DNA of 64,000 nucleotides, taken from contig NZ_FNHI01000002.1 in assembly GCF_900103455.1 (NCBI RefSeq), forward strand, positions 186,001-250,000, in the 5' to 3' direction. The first letter of the stretch is position 1. The number at the start of each line of letters is the position of its first letter. This document shows positions 33,214 to 42,309 of this stretch, one piece after another. The notes beneath the pieces were generated by a model, which saw only the letters and a list, made by a program, of their open reading frames with translations, was not told the origin of the DNA and searched no databases. The DNA comes from Streptomyces wuyuanensis (lineage in GTDB: Bacteria; Actinomycetota; Actinomycetes; Streptomycetales; Streptomycetaceae). The translations under genes were made by a program, and so were the position numbers.

Positions 33214-34113
33214 GTGGAGTACGCGTACGTCACGCTGATCGCCGCCGCCGCCCTGTGGGGGGCCGCGGCCGGGGCGCTCGTGCCGCGCCCCGCCTACCGG
33301 ATGTCGGTCGAGCCGGAGGAGGCGTGGCGGTGCTCCTGTCCCGCCGGCCATCCGATCACCGGGCCGGCGCGGGGCTGGCTGGGGACCGCGCGCTGCGCGA
33401 ACTGCGCGGTGTCGCCCGTCCCGGCGCCGCCCGAGCCCGTGCCCGCCGGGGCGCCCGGGGCGGGCGCCCGGGAGGTCCCCGCCGGCGGGGAAGTGCCGGG
33501 CGCGCAGGAGACCGTGGACGCGCACGGCGGTGCGGACGAGACCGGCGGCGACGCCGTCCGCGAGCCCGCCGCGTACCGCCCGTCCTTCGTCGTCCCCGCG
33601 GTCACCGGCCTCGCCTGCGCCGCGCTCGCATCGGCCGTCGGGCCCCGGCCGGAGCTGGCCGTGTGGCTGCTGCTCGCGCCCCTCGCCGTCCTGCTCGCCC
33701 TCGTCGACCGGAATGTCCACCGGCTCCCGGACCAGTTGACGCTGCCGCTGGCCGCCGCGGCGGCCGTGCTGCTCGGCGCCGCGGCACTGGTCCCCGGGGC
33801 CGGCGGGTCATGGCCGACCGCACTGCTCGGCGGGCCCGTCCTCGGTGGCGCGTACCTCGTCCTCTTCCTCGTCAACCCGAACGGAATGGGCTTCGGCGAT
33901 GTGAAGCTGGCGCTGTCGCTCGGTGTCGTGCTCGGCTGGTACGGCTGGGAGGTGCTGTTCGTGGGCGCCTTCGCTGGGTTCCTGCTGGGCGCGGTGTACG
34001 GGCTCGGGCTCGTCGTCCTCCGCGGCGCGGGGCGCGGGACGGCGATCCCGTTCGGGCCGTTCATGATCTCGGGCACGCTGATCGGGCTGCTGCTGGGGGC
34101 GCTCGCCCTCTAA
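33214..34113 (+). CDS. Prepilin peptidase, A24 family (intact)
   Basis: A 299-residue membrane aspartyl protease. There is an N-terminal helix, then a cysteine-rich segment WRCSCPAGHPITGP...RCANC (zinc-type CxC and CxxC), and a Pro/Ala/Gly-rich linker (~65-120). The A24 peptidase domain has the first catalytic Asp in ALVDRNVHRLPDQLTLPL and the second in NPNGMGFGDVKLALSLG (GxGD), then GFLLGAVYGLGLVVLRGAGR and TAIPFGPFMISGTLIGLLLG. It should cut Flp, the TadE proteins and the two large pilin-like proteins after Gly. It stands apart from the main Tad operon but shares its promoter motif. GTG start, likely leaderless. Confidence 0.92.
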   Translation: MEYAYVTLIAAAALWGAAAGALVPRPAYRMSVEPEEAWRCSCPAGHPITGPARGWLGTARCANCAVSPVPAPPEPVPAGAPGAGAREVPAGGEVPGAQETVDAHGGADETGGDAVREPAAYRPSFVVPAVTGLACAALASAVGPRPELAVWLLLAPLAVLLALVDRNVHRLPDQLTLPLAAAAAVLLGAAALVPGAGGSWPTALLGGPVLGGAYLVLFLVNPNGMGFGDVKLALSLGVVLGWYGWEVLFVGAFAGFLLGAVYGLGLVVLRGAGRGTAIPFGPFMISGTLIGLLLGALAL

Positions 34114-34163
34114 CGCCTCGAACGCGCGGAAGACATCGGGCCGTCGGGGAGGAGACTGGGGCC

Positions 34164-34556
34164 ATGGACATCACACCCGTCAACCTCACCGAGGCGCTGG
34201 CCTCTTTCGACGATGTGTACAGCCCGCGCATCGTGGCCCGGATGAACGACTACGACGTGCGCGTGGCGCACACCGCCGGAGAGCACGTCTGGCACGTCCA
34301 CGAGGACACCGACGAGTTCTTCCTCGTCCTCGAAGGCCGTTTCGACATCGCGATGCGCGACGCGGAAGGCGCCGAGACGACGGTCGAGCTCCACAAGGGG
34401 GACACGTTCGTGGTGCCGAGGGGCACCGAGCACAAGCCGTCGTCGCCGGGTGCCTCGATCCTGATGTTCGAGCCGACCGGCACGAAGTCCACGGGTGACC
34501 GCCACGAGGGGGAGATCCCAGGTCATGTGGACAGCACCACGGGCCACGCCCTCTAG
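34164..34556 (+). CDS. Cupin-domain protein
   Basis: A 130-residue single-domain cupin. The metal-binding motif is visible as HVWHVHEDTDEFFLVLEGRF (His, His, Glu) and the second cupin box as GDTFVVPRGTEHKPSSP (His). The HxH...E...H set suggests it binds a divalent metal. Substrate and reaction are unknown; small cupins of this kind include isomerases, dioxygenases and simple sugar- or hormone-binding proteins. The ribosome site GGAGGAG precedes the ATG at 34164. The stop codon lies inside the apparent -10 box of the next gene. Confidence 0.88.
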   Translation: MDITPVNLTEALASFDDVYSPRIVARMNDYDVRVAHTAGEHVWHVHEDTDEFFLVLEGRFDIAMRDAEGAETTVELHKGDTFVVPRGTEHKPSSPGASILMFEPTGTKSTGDRHEGEIPGHVDSTTGHAL

Positions 34557-34567
34557 CATGCGGATGT

Positions 34568-36094
34568 ATGCGGACATTCTTTGACAATCTAACGGTCTCG
34601 CGTGTGCGCACGAAGCCGATTCCGGTTTCCGCGGACGCCCGGCCGGCGGAAGGTCCCGCCGCCGCCCTCCTCCCCTGGGGTTGGGCGGCGGTCCTGTTCC
34701 TGCTCTACGCGACCGTCGCCGTGCGCCGCCACCAGCTCCTGCGCACCACGGGCTACGACCTCGGCATCTTCGAGCAGGCCGTACGCGCCTACGCCCGACT
34801 CGAGGCTCCCGTCGTCCCGTTGCGCGGCGACGGCTTCAATCTGCTCGGCGACCACTTCCACCCGCTGATCGCCGCTCTCGCGCCGCTCTACGGGCTCTGG
34901 CCGTCCCCGCTCTGCCTGCTCACGGCCCAGTCCGCCCTCCTCGCCGTCGCCGTCGTCCCGCTCGCCCGCTGGGCCGTCCGCACGCTCGGCCGCCGCGCCG
35001 CGCACGTCGTCGCCTTCGGCTACGGCGCGAGTTGGGGCATCGCCTCCGCCGCCGCGTTCGACTTCCACGAGGTGGCCCTCGCCGTACCGCTCCTGGCCTT
35101 CGCCCTCGAAGCCCTCGGCCGGCGGCGCTACGGCCGGGCCGTCGCCTGGGCCGCGCCGCTGCTGCTGATCAAGGAGGACCTGGGGCTGACTCTCGCCGCC
35201 GTCGGCGCGTACGTCGCGTGGAAGGGGCCCAGGAAGCTGGGGATCGCGACGGCGGCGGCCGGGCTCATCGGCAGTGCGATCGAGATCAAGCTGCTGCTGC
35301 CCGCCTTCAACCCCGGTGGCGGGTACGCGCACGGGGGCAACCTCACCGACGGGCACGGCTCGCTCCTCGCCACGATGGCCTTCGCGCCGCTCGACGCGCT
35401 CCGCCCCGACATCAAGGCCATGACCCTCGTGCTGGTGTTCGCCCCCAGTGCGCTCCTTGCCCTGCGGTCACCGCTGTCGCTGATCGCCGTGCCGACGCTC
35501 GCCTGGCGGATGCTCTCGGAGAACGCCTTCCACTGGGGTACCGCGTTCCACTACAGCGCCGTGCTGATGCCCGTCGTATTCGCCGGGCTCGTCGACGCCC
35601 TCGGCCGCTACCGGCAGGCCGGCCAGCCGCTGGCGGCGCGCCATGTCCGCGCCTCCCTGGTCACGGTCCTGGCAGTGACGGTGGTGATGCTGCCGTCCTT
35701 CCCGCTGGCCCAGCTGGCGCAGCGGGCCACCTGGCGCACGACCCCGCACATCGAGGCCGCCCGGGCGCTGCTCCAGCGGATCCCGGACGGGGCGACGGTG
35801 GCGGCCTCCAACCGTCTCGTCCCCCAGCTCACCTCCCGGTGCGACGTCGTGCTGTTCCCGACCTGGCCGGTCGAGGGGCATCTGTACGAGTACGACAGGA
35901 AGCGGCTGCCCAGGCCCACGGCTGAGTGGATCATCCACGACGGCAAGGCGCCGGAGGCGTGGCCGTACAAGACGGGCCACTGGCCGTACCCGCCGGAGCA
36001 GCAGCAGGCCGAACTCGACGCGGCGCAGCGGGCGTACGGCTACGAACTCGTCGCCGCGAGCGACGGCGTCACGCTGCTGAGGCGCACCCGCTGA
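34568..36094 (+). CDS. DUF2079 integral membrane protein
   Basis: A 508-residue protein with about ten to twelve hydrophobic helices. DUF2079 marks are seen near the start: RRHQLLRTTGYDLGIFEQAV and RGDGFNLLGDHFHPLIAALA, then AFDFHEVALAVPLLAFALEA and LLLIKEDLGLTLAAVGAY. The Asp/His/Glu residues near the outer face resemble GT-C-fold glycosyltransferases, so the family may transfer sugars, but activity is unproven. The soluble C-terminal part (GATVAASNRLVPQLTSRCDV and beyond) would be outside the membrane. A TAGCAT box eight bases before ATG 34568 suggests a leaderless start. Confidence 0.85.
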   Translation: MRTFFDNLTVSRVRTKPIPVSADARPAEGPAAALLPWGWAAVLFLLYATVAVRRHQLLRTTGYDLGIFEQAVRAYARLEAPVVPLRGDGFNLLGDHFHPLIAALAPLYGLWPSPLCLLTAQSALLAVAVVPLARWAVRTLGRRAAHVVAFGYGASWGIASAAAFDFHEVALAVPLLAFALEALGRRRYGRAVAWAAPLLLIKEDLGLTLAAVGAYVAWKGPRKLGIATAAAGLIGSAIEIKLLLPAFNPGGGYAHGGNLTDGHGSLLATMAFAPLDALRPDIKAMTLVLVFAPSALLALRSPLSLIAVPTLAWRMLSENAFHWGTAFHYSAVLMPVVFAGLVDALGRYRQAGQPLAARHVRASLVTVLAVTVVMLPSFPLAQLAQRATWRTTPHIEAARALLQRIPDGATVAASNRLVPQLTSRCDVVLFPTWPVEGHLYEYDRKRLPRPTAEWIIHDGKAPEAWPYKTGHWPYPPEQQQAELDAAQRAYGYELVAASDGVTLLRRTR

Positions 36095-36097
36095 CGC

Positions 36098-37276
36098 TCA
36101 GGCGTGCGGCCCCACCGCCACCTTCCCGACCGTCAGCTCCGCCCGCCCCTCGAGTACCTCGCCGACCCGTTCCACCTGTGCCTCCAGTGCCCTTCGGCGG
36201 CGCGGCGAGAGGGTGCCGCCGGCGATCGGCTCGACCGTGACCGCGATCCGGCGGCCCGAACGGCGCTGGTGCCAGACGCCGGCGACGGTGCCGTCGACGA
36301 GCAGTACGGGATGGTTCCCCGCCTGACCGCCGCCCAGGGCGCGTTCGAAGGCGCGGCCGGGGAACAGCAGCTCGCGCGGCTGGGAGGCGATGGCGAACGC
36401 GTCGAAGTAGGGGAGCAGCCGCACGCCCTCGGGAGGTTCGGCGGGGAAGTCCGTGTCGCCCGTCACCACCCAGGCCGCCCCGCCCTCGTACACGACCTCC
36501 TCGATCTCCCCGCTCGTCGCCGCCGCTGCGAAGACCTCGCCCGCCCAGCCGCGCGGTGCCGCCAGCCACCGAGCGAAGTGCCGGGGCGCGGCGGGACCGT
36601 AGGCGCGCAGATACCGGCGTACGAGCTCGGTGTGCGCGGCGGCGCCGTCGATCGGGGTGAACCCGGGCAGGACCCGGTGCGGATTCGTGTAGGTGATCCT
36701 GCGGCCGCGGTTGGGGCCGAAGCAGAGCACGCCCCGGTGCGCGGCCCGGTGCGTCACCTGCCGCCAGCGCGGCCACTTGTCCTGGAACGCGTCCATGACC
36801 CGGTCCCCGGCCCAGGGGCCGGTGCGCTCCACGATCGCGTCCGTCAGCTCGTCCACGGTCAGATCGCGGTCCGCGAGGGCCTCGCCGATCGCGGTCAGGA
36901 CCGCCTCCGTCTGCTCCTCGGTCATCCGGACGTCCGGCGGCATCGGGTCGGCCCCGGCGGGGATCGCGGAGAGCGCCCCCGTCCACAGCGGCAGATCCGC
37001 CGACGGCAGCAGATGGACGGTGCCGCGGGGTCCGTACGTCTTCACGAGCGTGCCGTCCGTCCGGAGCGCGTCCCGCACGGTCGCCCGGGTGGCGGCCTCC
37101 AGGCGCAGCGCGACCGAGAGCTCGGCGGCGGAGAGCACCTGGGCGTGAGCGCCGAGCATGGCTCCGGTGACTGCGGCGGGGGATGACTCCTTCGCGGGGG
37201 CGGGTACGGCGAGGTGCTGCCGTGCGATGCGGCGCGCGTTGGCTTCGGTCCAGGTGACACGGCGGGGCGTCGTCAT
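36098..37276 (-). CDS. Winged-helix DNA-binding domain protein (HTH_42/AlkZ-like)
   Basis: A 392-residue protein of the HTH_42 family, related to the AlkZ/YcaQ DNA glycosylases that open DNA crosslinks. Recognisable parts are RRIARQHLAVPAPAKESSPA, ALRTDGTLVKTYGPRGTVHL, TVDELTDAIVERTGPW, FGPNRGRRITYTNPHRVLPG and LLPYFDAFAIASQPRELLFP. The conserved catalytic Q-x-Q of AlkZ is not obvious in this reading, so glycosylase activity is uncertain. ATG at 37276 is probably leaderless, with TAGGGT seven bases upstream. It is divergent from the HxlR regulator gene and convergent, by 3 bases, with the DUF2079 gene. Confidence 0.83.
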   Translation of the reverse strand: MTTPRRVTWTEANARRIARQHLAVPAPAKESSPAAVTGAMLGAHAQVLSAAELSVALRLEAATRATVRDALRTDGTLVKTYGPRGTVHLLPSADLPLWTGALSAIPAGADPMPPDVRMTEEQTEAVLTAIGEALADRDLTVDELTDAIVERTGPWAGDRVMDAFQDKWPRWRQVTHRAAHRGVLCFGPNRGRRITYTNPHRVLPGFTPIDGAAAHTELVRRYLRAYGPAAPRHFARWLAAPRGWAGEVFAAAATSGEIEEVVYEGGAAWVVTGDTDFPAEPPEGVRLLPYFDAFAIASQPRELLFPGRAFERALGGGQAGNHPVLLVDGTVAGVWHQRRSGRRIAVTVEPIAGGTLSPRRRRALEAQVERVGEVLEGRAELTVGKVAVGPHA

Positions 37277-37382
37277 GGCACCGACCCTAGGGGCCGTAGC
37301 GGTCACCGGCTGTCCGCATTCGAGGTGCAGTACTGTCGCATCGGAAAGTGCCGAAACGGCTTTGCGGACCGGGGAGTTGGCG

Positions 37383-37745
37383 ATGGCGAAGGGCAAGGTC
37401 TCCTACAGCTGCGGTCTCGACGCGGCGGTGGACGTCGTCGGCGGCAAATGGAAGCCCCTGATCCTCTGGGCCCTGCACGAAGCGGGCACCAGGCGCTTCG
37501 GCGAGCTCAGGCGGGACGTGTCCGGGGTGAGCGAGAAGATGCTGATCCAGCAGCTGCGGGAGCTGGAGGCCGACGGGATCGTCCACCGCGAGGTCTACCG
37601 GGAGGTCCCGCCGCGCGTGGAGTACTCGCTCACCGGGCTCGGGCAGTCGCTGAACACCGCCCTGCTGCCGCTCGGCCAGTGGGGGGACGACTTCATGAGC
37701 CAGATCCTGCGGAACAGGGAGCACCCGAGGACCGGCCCCGCCTGA
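37383..37745 (+). CDS. HxlR-family transcriptional regulator
   Basis: A 120-residue regulator with the HxlR winged-helix domain: LDAAVDVVGGKWKPLILWAL, RRFGELRRDVSGVSEKMLIQ, QLRELEADGIVHREVYREVP and PRVEYSLTGLGQSL. A cysteine at position 11 (YSCGLDAA) is in the place used for thiol or aldehyde sensing in several HxlR proteins. ATG at 37383 is preceded by a GGGGAG-like ribosome site. It stands divergent from the winged-helix AlkZ-like gene. No target operon is next to it, so it may act on the divergent gene or at a distance. Confidence 0.88.
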   Translation: MAKGKVSYSCGLDAAVDVVGGKWKPLILWALHEAGTRRFGELRRDVSGVSEKMLIQQLRELEADGIVHREVYREVPPRVEYSLTGLGQSLNTALLPLGQWGDDFMSQILRNREHPRTGPA

Positions 37746-37809
37746 TCCGGGAAACCGGGCCGGGTCCCGCGGGGAGACCGGGCCGGTCCGGGGAAACCTG
37801 CCGGTCCGT

Positions 37810-37890
37810 GCCCGTCGGCCCGCCGGTGAGTCCGTGCCCGCCGGTGAGCCCGTGCCCGTCGGCCCGTGGGCCCGTCGGCCCGCCGGTGAG
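37810..37890. repeat. Direct repeats of a 21-bp unit with spaced part-copies
   Basis: GCCCGTCGGCCCGCCGGTGAG occurs exactly at 37810-37830 and 37870-37890, 60 bases apart. Between them are shortened copies (CCCGCCGGTGAG, GTGCCCGTCGGCCC). It looks like slippage expansion in non-coding DNA. Confidence 0.75.
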
Positions 37891-38122
37891 CCCCTGATCG
37901 TCCGTCCGCCGTCGTCGCCCCGCGCCGGGCGGCGTCAACCGGGCGCCCGGGGAGCCGGGTCCCCCGTGGGGAGTACGGCCCCGATCGGGCCCCGCCGCCG
38001 GTCCGGACCCCTGCCCTGGCACTTTCCGTCTCCGCACCGCATTCCGCCGATTTCGGAGCGTAGTGACGGCATGCCGCAGCACGCGTTCGCCCTCACGAAG
38101 GGTTATGGTGGAAACCCCCCCT

Positions 38123-38157
38123 CGGGCCGGTCCGTATCCCCCCCACGGACCGGCCCG
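38123..38157 (+). terminator. Rho-independent terminator
   Basis: A perfect 13-bp stem (38123-38135 with 38145-38157) with a nine-base loop, followed on the plus strand by TTTTCGTT. It lies 33 bases before the convergent aldo/keto reductase stop and could serve both strands. Confidence 0.85.
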
Positions 38158-38190
38158 TTTTCGTTGCCCGCGGGCGACCAGTGCACAGGG

Positions 38191-39228
38191 TCAGCTGCGA
38201 CCGGCCCAGATGTTCGTGCCCGCGGTGTCCACGGCGAAGACGTCGATCTCCTTCAACTCCTCGTCGGTGAGCGGTGCCGCGTGGAGCGCGGCCACGTTCT
38301 CCTCCAGCTGCCCGACGCTGCTCGCGCCGATCAGCGCCGACGTCATCCGGTCGTCGCGCAGCACCCAGCTGAGGGCCAGCTGGGCCAGCGACTGGCCGCG
38401 CCGCTGGGCGATCTCGTTCAGGCCCCGCAGCCGGCGCAGCACCTCGTCGGAGAGCAGGCCGGGGTCGAGGGACTTGCCCTGCGTCGCCCGGGAGCCCTCC
38501 GGGATGCCGGTGAGGTACTTGCCGGTGAGGAGCCCCTGGGCGAGCGGCACGAAGGAGATGCAGCCCATGCCGGCCGCCTCCAGGGTGTCGAGGAGCCCGT
38601 CGTCCTCGATCCAGCGGTTGATCATCGAGTAGGACGGCTGGTGGATGAGCGCCGGGACGCCCATCTCCTTCAGCAGCCGGGCCGCCTCGGCGGTCTGCTC
38701 GGCGTTGTAGGAGGACACGCCCACGTAGAGCGCCTTGCCCTGCCGGACGGCGGACGCCAGGGCGCCCATCGTCTCCTCCAGCGGGGTGTGCGGGTCGAAG
38801 CGGTGCGAGTAGAAGATGTCGACGTAGTTCAGACCCATCCGCTTCAGGGACGCGTCCAGCGACGACATCAGGTACTTGCGGGAGCCCCACTCGCCGTAGG
38901 GGCCGGGGTGCATCAGATAGCCGGCCTTGGTGGAGACGACGAGCTCGTCCCGGTACGGGGCGAAGTCCTGGGCGAAGATCTTGCCGAAGTTCAGCTCGGC
39001 GGACCCGGGGGGCGGCCCGTAGTTGTTCGCCAGGTCGAAGTGGGTCACCCCGAGATCGAAGGCGCGGCGCAGGATCGCCCGCTGCGAGGCGAGCGTGCGG
39101 TCGTCGCCGAAGTTGTGCCAGAGACCGAGGGAGATCGCGGGCAGCTTGAGCCCGCTGCGGCCGGTGCGGCGGTACTCCATCGAGTCGTAGCGGCTCTCGG
39201 CTGCACGGTAATAGGGGGAATCGTTCAC
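38191..39228 (-). CDS. Aldo/keto reductase (YghZ/MgrA-like)
   Basis: A 345-residue NADPH-dependent reductase. The catalytic tetrad is present: Asp and Tyr in HFDLANNYGPPPGSAE, Lys in VVSTKAGYLM, and His in IFYSHRFDPHTPLEE. The start EYRRTGRSGLKLPAISLGLW and the NNYGPPPGSAE segment match the L-glyceraldehyde-3-phosphate reductase-like (YghZ) or Kv-beta-like branch. Likely substrates are small sugar aldehydes; this is inferred from family only. It starts at GTG 39228 after GGGAGGG. It is divergent from the cis-prenyltransferase gene. Confidence 0.92.
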   Translation of the reverse strand: MNDSPYYRAAESRYDSMEYRRTGRSGLKLPAISLGLWHNFGDDRTLASQRAILRRAFDLGVTHFDLANNYGPPPGSAELNFGKIFAQDFAPYRDELVVSTKAGYLMHPGPYGEWGSRKYLMSSLDASLKRMGLNYVDIFYSHRFDPHTPLEETMGALASAVRQGKALYVGVSSYNAEQTAEAARLLKEMGVPALIHQPSYSMINRWIEDDGLLDTLEAAGMGCISFVPLAQGLLTGKYLTGIPEGSRATQGKSLDPGLLSDEVLRRLRGLNEIAQRRGQSLAQLALSWVLRDDRMTSALIGASSVGQLEENVAALHAAPLTDEELKEIDVFAVDTAGTNIWAGRS

Positions 39229-39339
39229 GCTTCCCTCCCTATCACGGACTTGTGACAGACCGGGTTGGGTAGGTGTGGCCGCTCCGCAGTAGTGTGACGG
39301 GCGTCGGGGGTCAGCCACAGCACGGAGGGGTTAAGGACT

Positions 39340-40101
39340 GTGAACCTGCGCGACCTGGTGTACGGGCTCTACGCACGCCGGGTGGAGGGCCGCCTCGACC
39401 ACGCCCAGGTGCCCAAGCACATCGGCGTCATCCTGGACGGCAACCGCCGCTGGGCGAAGGCGTCGGGCGGCACGGCCGCGGAGGGACACCAGGCCGGGGC
39501 GGAGAAGATCTCCGAGCTGCTGAGCTGGTGCGCCGAGACCGACGTCGAGGTGGTCACGCTCTGGATGCTGTCCACGGACAACTTCGACCGTCCGGAGGAG
39601 GAGCTGCGCCCGCTTCTCGGCATCATCGAGAACACCGTGCGCAACCTGGCCGCCGACGGCCGGTGGCGGGTGCACCACGTGGGGACGATGGACCTGCTTC
39701 CCGCGAGGACCCAGTCGGTGCTCAAGGAGGCGGAGCAGTCGACGGACGGCATCGACGGGATACTCGTCAACGTCGCGGTCGGCTACGGAGGCCGCCAGGA
39801 GATCGCGGACGCGGTGCGCTCCCTGCTGAACGAGCACGCCGCCAAGGGGACGACCTTCGAGGAGCTCGCGGAGATCGTCGACACCGACATGATCGCGTCC
39901 CACCTCTACACGCGCGGCCAACCCGACCCCGACCTGGTGATCCGTACGAGCGGCGAGCAGCGGCTGTCGGGCTTCATGCTCTGGCAGAGCGCGCACTCCG
40001 AGTACTACTTCTGCGAGGTCTTCTGGCCGGCCTTCCGCAAGGTCGACTTCCTCCGCGCGCTCCGCGACTACGCGGCACGCCACCGGCGCTACGGATCCTG
40101 A
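39340..40101 (+). CDS. uppS: cis-Prenyltransferase (isoprenyl transferase, UppS family)
   Basis: A 253-residue enzyme with all UppS motifs: HIGVILDGNRRWAKASG (catalytic Asp33), the conserved TLWMLSTDNFDRPEEE region, and RTSGEQRLSGFMLWQ with HSEYYFCEVFWPAFRKVDF near the end. It condenses isopentenyl diphosphate units onto an allylic primer in cis to make the polyprenyl carrier for peptidoglycan and other wall polymers, or a shorter Z-prenyl product. Chain length cannot be read directly. Streptomyces usually have more than one copy. GTG start at 39340 with an upstream GGAGGGG. A hairpin follows its stop. Confidence 0.9.
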   Translation: MNLRDLVYGLYARRVEGRLDHAQVPKHIGVILDGNRRWAKASGGTAAEGHQAGAEKISELLSWCAETDVEVVTLWMLSTDNFDRPEEELRPLLGIIENTVRNLAADGRWRVHHVGTMDLLPARTQSVLKEAEQSTDGIDGILVNVAVGYGGRQEIADAVRSLLNEHAAKGTTFEELAEIVDTDMIASHLYTRGQPDPDLVIRTSGEQRLSGFMLWQSAHSEYYFCEVFWPAFRKVDFLRALRDYAARHRRYGS

Positions 40102-40597
40102 CGGCGGGCGGCCCCACCGGTTCCCGGTCGGGGCCGTCCCCGTTCGAGGGGGAGGGCGCCCGCACGGTGGGCGTACCGGGATCCGGGTGGCGGGATCTTG
40201 ACGACCGGTCGCACGTTCGGCGTAAGCACAAGGGGCCGGTCGGGTGGAAGCGGGGGCGCACGCGGGCGCGGTCCCGGGCGTGGTCACCGCGTGTTCATCG
40301 ACGCGTCGTCATATGCCATGGCATGGCCTCGCTTGTTCGAGGGAATATCCCTGACAGGTCGACATCCGGACACCCGTTCCGGATGCCGTTCTACAGCGCG
40401 CGGCACCGAGCCGCGCGCCCGGGAGGCCCTTTGCGCCAGGACGACCGTGCAGCCAGCACGGAAGGAACGGAGGGCCGGTGCCCGGCCCGTGCATCGTGGC
40501 CGGAGACCGGTCCGGTCCCCTGCCGTTCGGCGGGGAGACCCCAAGCCCGCGACGCCGTCGCACCCCGATCTCAGCCGAGGGGGTACGTCCTTCCGTG
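40102..40597. other. Intergenic region between uppS and the phoH-like gene
   Basis: A 496-base gap. It starts with a hairpin (40110-40135), then contains a less GC-rich stretch around 40310-40350 with the palindrome ATGCCATGGCAT and TTGTTC...AATATC pieces that may belong to the phoH promoter. No gene or RNA was recognised. Confidence 0.5.
40110..40135 (+). terminator. Hairpin after uppS
   Basis: CGGCCCCACCGG pairs with CCGGTCGGGGCCG (one bulged C), starting nine bases after the uppS stop, with a three-base loop. There is no T-run. Probably a Streptomyces-type terminator. Confidence 0.65.
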
Positions 40598-41917
40598 GTG
40601 AACAGTACAAAGCGCCGCATGTCCGACAGGCGCACCTACGTTCTCGACACCAGCGTCCTGCTGGCCGATCCCAACGCCGTCACCCGCTTCGACGAGCACG
40701 AGGTCGTGCTGCCGATCGTCGTCGTGACGGAGCTGGAGGCCAAAAGGCACCATCCGGAGCTCGGTTACTTCGCCCGGCAGGCGCTGCGTCTGCTCGACGA
40801 CTACCGGGTCCGGTACGGCCGCCTGGACGCACCCATCCCGATGGGCGAGCTCGGCGGCACGGTGCGCGTCGAGCTCAACCACTCGGACCCCGGGGTGCTT
40901 CCAGCCGGCTACCGGCTGGGTGACAACGACTCACGGATCCTCGCGGTGGCACGGAACCTCCAGGCAGAGGGGTACGACGTCACCGTCGTGTCCAAGGACC
41001 TGCCGCTGCGCATCAAGGCGTCCTCCGTCGGCCTGCTCGCCGAGGAGTACCGTGCGGAGCTCGCGGTCACGGATTCCGGTTGGACCGGAATGTCCGAACT
41101 GGCCCTGTCCGCGGAGCAGGTGGACATTCTCTTCGAGGAGGAGCATCTCCACGTTCCGGAGGCGTCCGACCTGCCCGTCCACACCGGGCTCGTCCTCCAG
41201 TCGGAGCGGGGCAAGGCCCTCGGCCGGGTCACCTCCGACGGGAACGTCCGGCTGGTTCGCGGCGACCGCGAGGCCTTCGGCATCCACGGCCGCAGTGCCG
41301 AACAGCGCATCGCTCTCGATCTGCTGCTCGACCCGGACGTCGGCATCGTCTCCATGGGCGGCCGGGCGGGCACCGGCAAGTCCGCGCTCGCGCTCTGCGC
41401 CGGGCTGGAGGCCGTACTGGAGCGCCGGCAGCACCAGAAGGTGATGGTCTTCCGGCCGCTCTACGCGGTGGGCGGGCAGGAGCTGGGCTATCTGCCGGGC
41501 ACCGAGGCCGAGAAGATGAGCCCCTGGGCGCAGGCGGTCTTCGACACGCTCTCCGCGGTCGCCGGCCGTGAGGTCATCGAGGAGGTCCTCGGCCGGGGCA
41601 TGCTCGAGGTGCTGCCGCTGACCCACATCCGCGGGCGCTCCCTGCACGACGCGTTCGTCATCGTCGACGAGGCCCAGTCCCTGGAACGGAACGTCCTCCT
41701 GACCGTTCTGTCCCGTATCGGGGCCAACTCGCGGGTCGTTCTGACCCATGACGTGGCGCAAAGGGACAATCTGCGTGTCGGCCGGTACGACGGGGTCGTC
41801 GCCGTCGTGGAGAAGCTGAAGGGCCATCCGCTCTTCGCGCATGTCACGCTCACCCGGTCCGAGCGCTCGCAGATCGCCGCGCTGGTGACCGAAATGCTGG
41901 AGGACGGGCCGATCTGA
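40598..41917 (+). CDS. PIN-PhoH fusion protein (PhoH2-type RNA helicase/ribonuclease)
   Basis: A 439-residue fusion. Residues ~10-150 are a PIN ribonuclease domain ([20 protein letters not shown] with its first Asp; [15 protein letters not shown] with Glu; [14 protein letters not shown] and [12 protein letters not shown] with acidic residues). Residues ~210-435 are the PhoH ATPase with Walker [15 protein letters not shown] and Walker [15 protein letters not shown]. The arrangement equals PhoH2, reported to unwind and cut RNA in an ATP-dependent way. GTG 40598 (or the adjacent GTG 40595) is the best start; an ATG at 40619 is possible. A terminator follows the stop. Confidence 0.9.
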   Translation: MNSTKRRMSDRRTYVLDTSVLLADPNAVTRFDEHEVVLPIVVVTELEAKRHHPELGYFARQALRLLDDYRVRYGRLDAPIPMGELGGTVRVELNHSDPGVLPAGYRLGDNDSRILAVARNLQAEGYDVTVVSKDLPLRIKASSVGLLAEEYRAELAVTDSGWTGMSELALSAEQVDILFEEEHLHVPEASDLPVHTGLVLQSERGKALGRVTSDGNVRLVRGDREAFGIHGRSAEQRIALDLLLDPDVGIVSMGGRAGTGKSALALCAGLEAVLERRQHQKVMVFRPLYAVGGQELGYLPGTEAEKMSPWAQAVFDTLSAVAGREVIEEVLGRGMLEVLPLTHIRGRSLHDAFVIVDEAQSLERNVLLTVLSRIGANSRVVLTHDVAQRDNLRVGRYDGVVAVVEKLKGHPLFAHVTLTRSERSQIAALVTEMLEDGPI

Positions 41918-41941
41918 CGGGACCTGCCCGGCTTGGGAGTT

Positions 41942-41983
41942 GACGCCGCCCGGCGAAGCGAAGGAGCTTAGCCGGGCGGCGTC
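41942..41983 (+). terminator. Terminator of the phoH-like gene
   Basis: A perfect 13-bp stem (41942-41954 with 41971-41983) with a 16-base loop begins 25 bases after the stop codon. A few bases later comes CCCTTTCC. Confidence 0.85.
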
Positions 41984-42309
41984 GCGCTGCGCCGCCCTTT
42001 CCATAAAACTCCTGGGACAAACGAGGTGTGAGCTTTCACACGCAGCCATGAATTGCCTTGCGGCATCGGCTTCCGGCAGAGTCTGGTTTCCGTCAGGCCC
42101 CGCATACGGCACACCTGCACCCTCAGGGGTGCGGCACCACACAACTCCACAGACGCCGCCGTATGCCGCCCGAGCACCACGCGGCACTCCCGCAGGGGAG
42201 CGCCCACCGGGCCCGTGCCTCCCGTGACCTAGCAAGAGGGAGTGCCAGTGCCAGGGGCACGATTGCGCCCGCGAGGTCACCTGTGCGGGCGTTGCTGGAA
42301 GGAAACCGT
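41984..42309 (+). other. Long leader of the secreted SLT gene, possible structured RNA
   Basis: A 326-base gap without a supported gene. It includes an AT-richer stretch around 42000-42060 and a small stable hairpin (GCACCC at 42117-42122 with GGGTGC at 42127-42132). Wall hydrolase genes in Streptomyces often have long regulated leaders, for example c-di-AMP riboswitches before rpf-type genes, but I could not find that motif here. Confidence 0.45.

Larger units (their letters stand above)
37746..38190. other. Intergenic region with repeats and terminator
   Basis: A 445-base stretch without a supported gene between HxlR and the convergent aldo/keto reductase. It contains the direct repeats at 37810-37890 and the terminator at 38123-38157. 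The middle part (37900-38090) shows only GC-rich sequence. Confidence 0.55.

Noticed and set aside
41984..42309. ydaO/c-di-AMP riboswitch before the SLT gene
   Set aside because: The conserved core of that riboswitch was not found by eye. Only a small hairpin and AT-rich stretches are visible.
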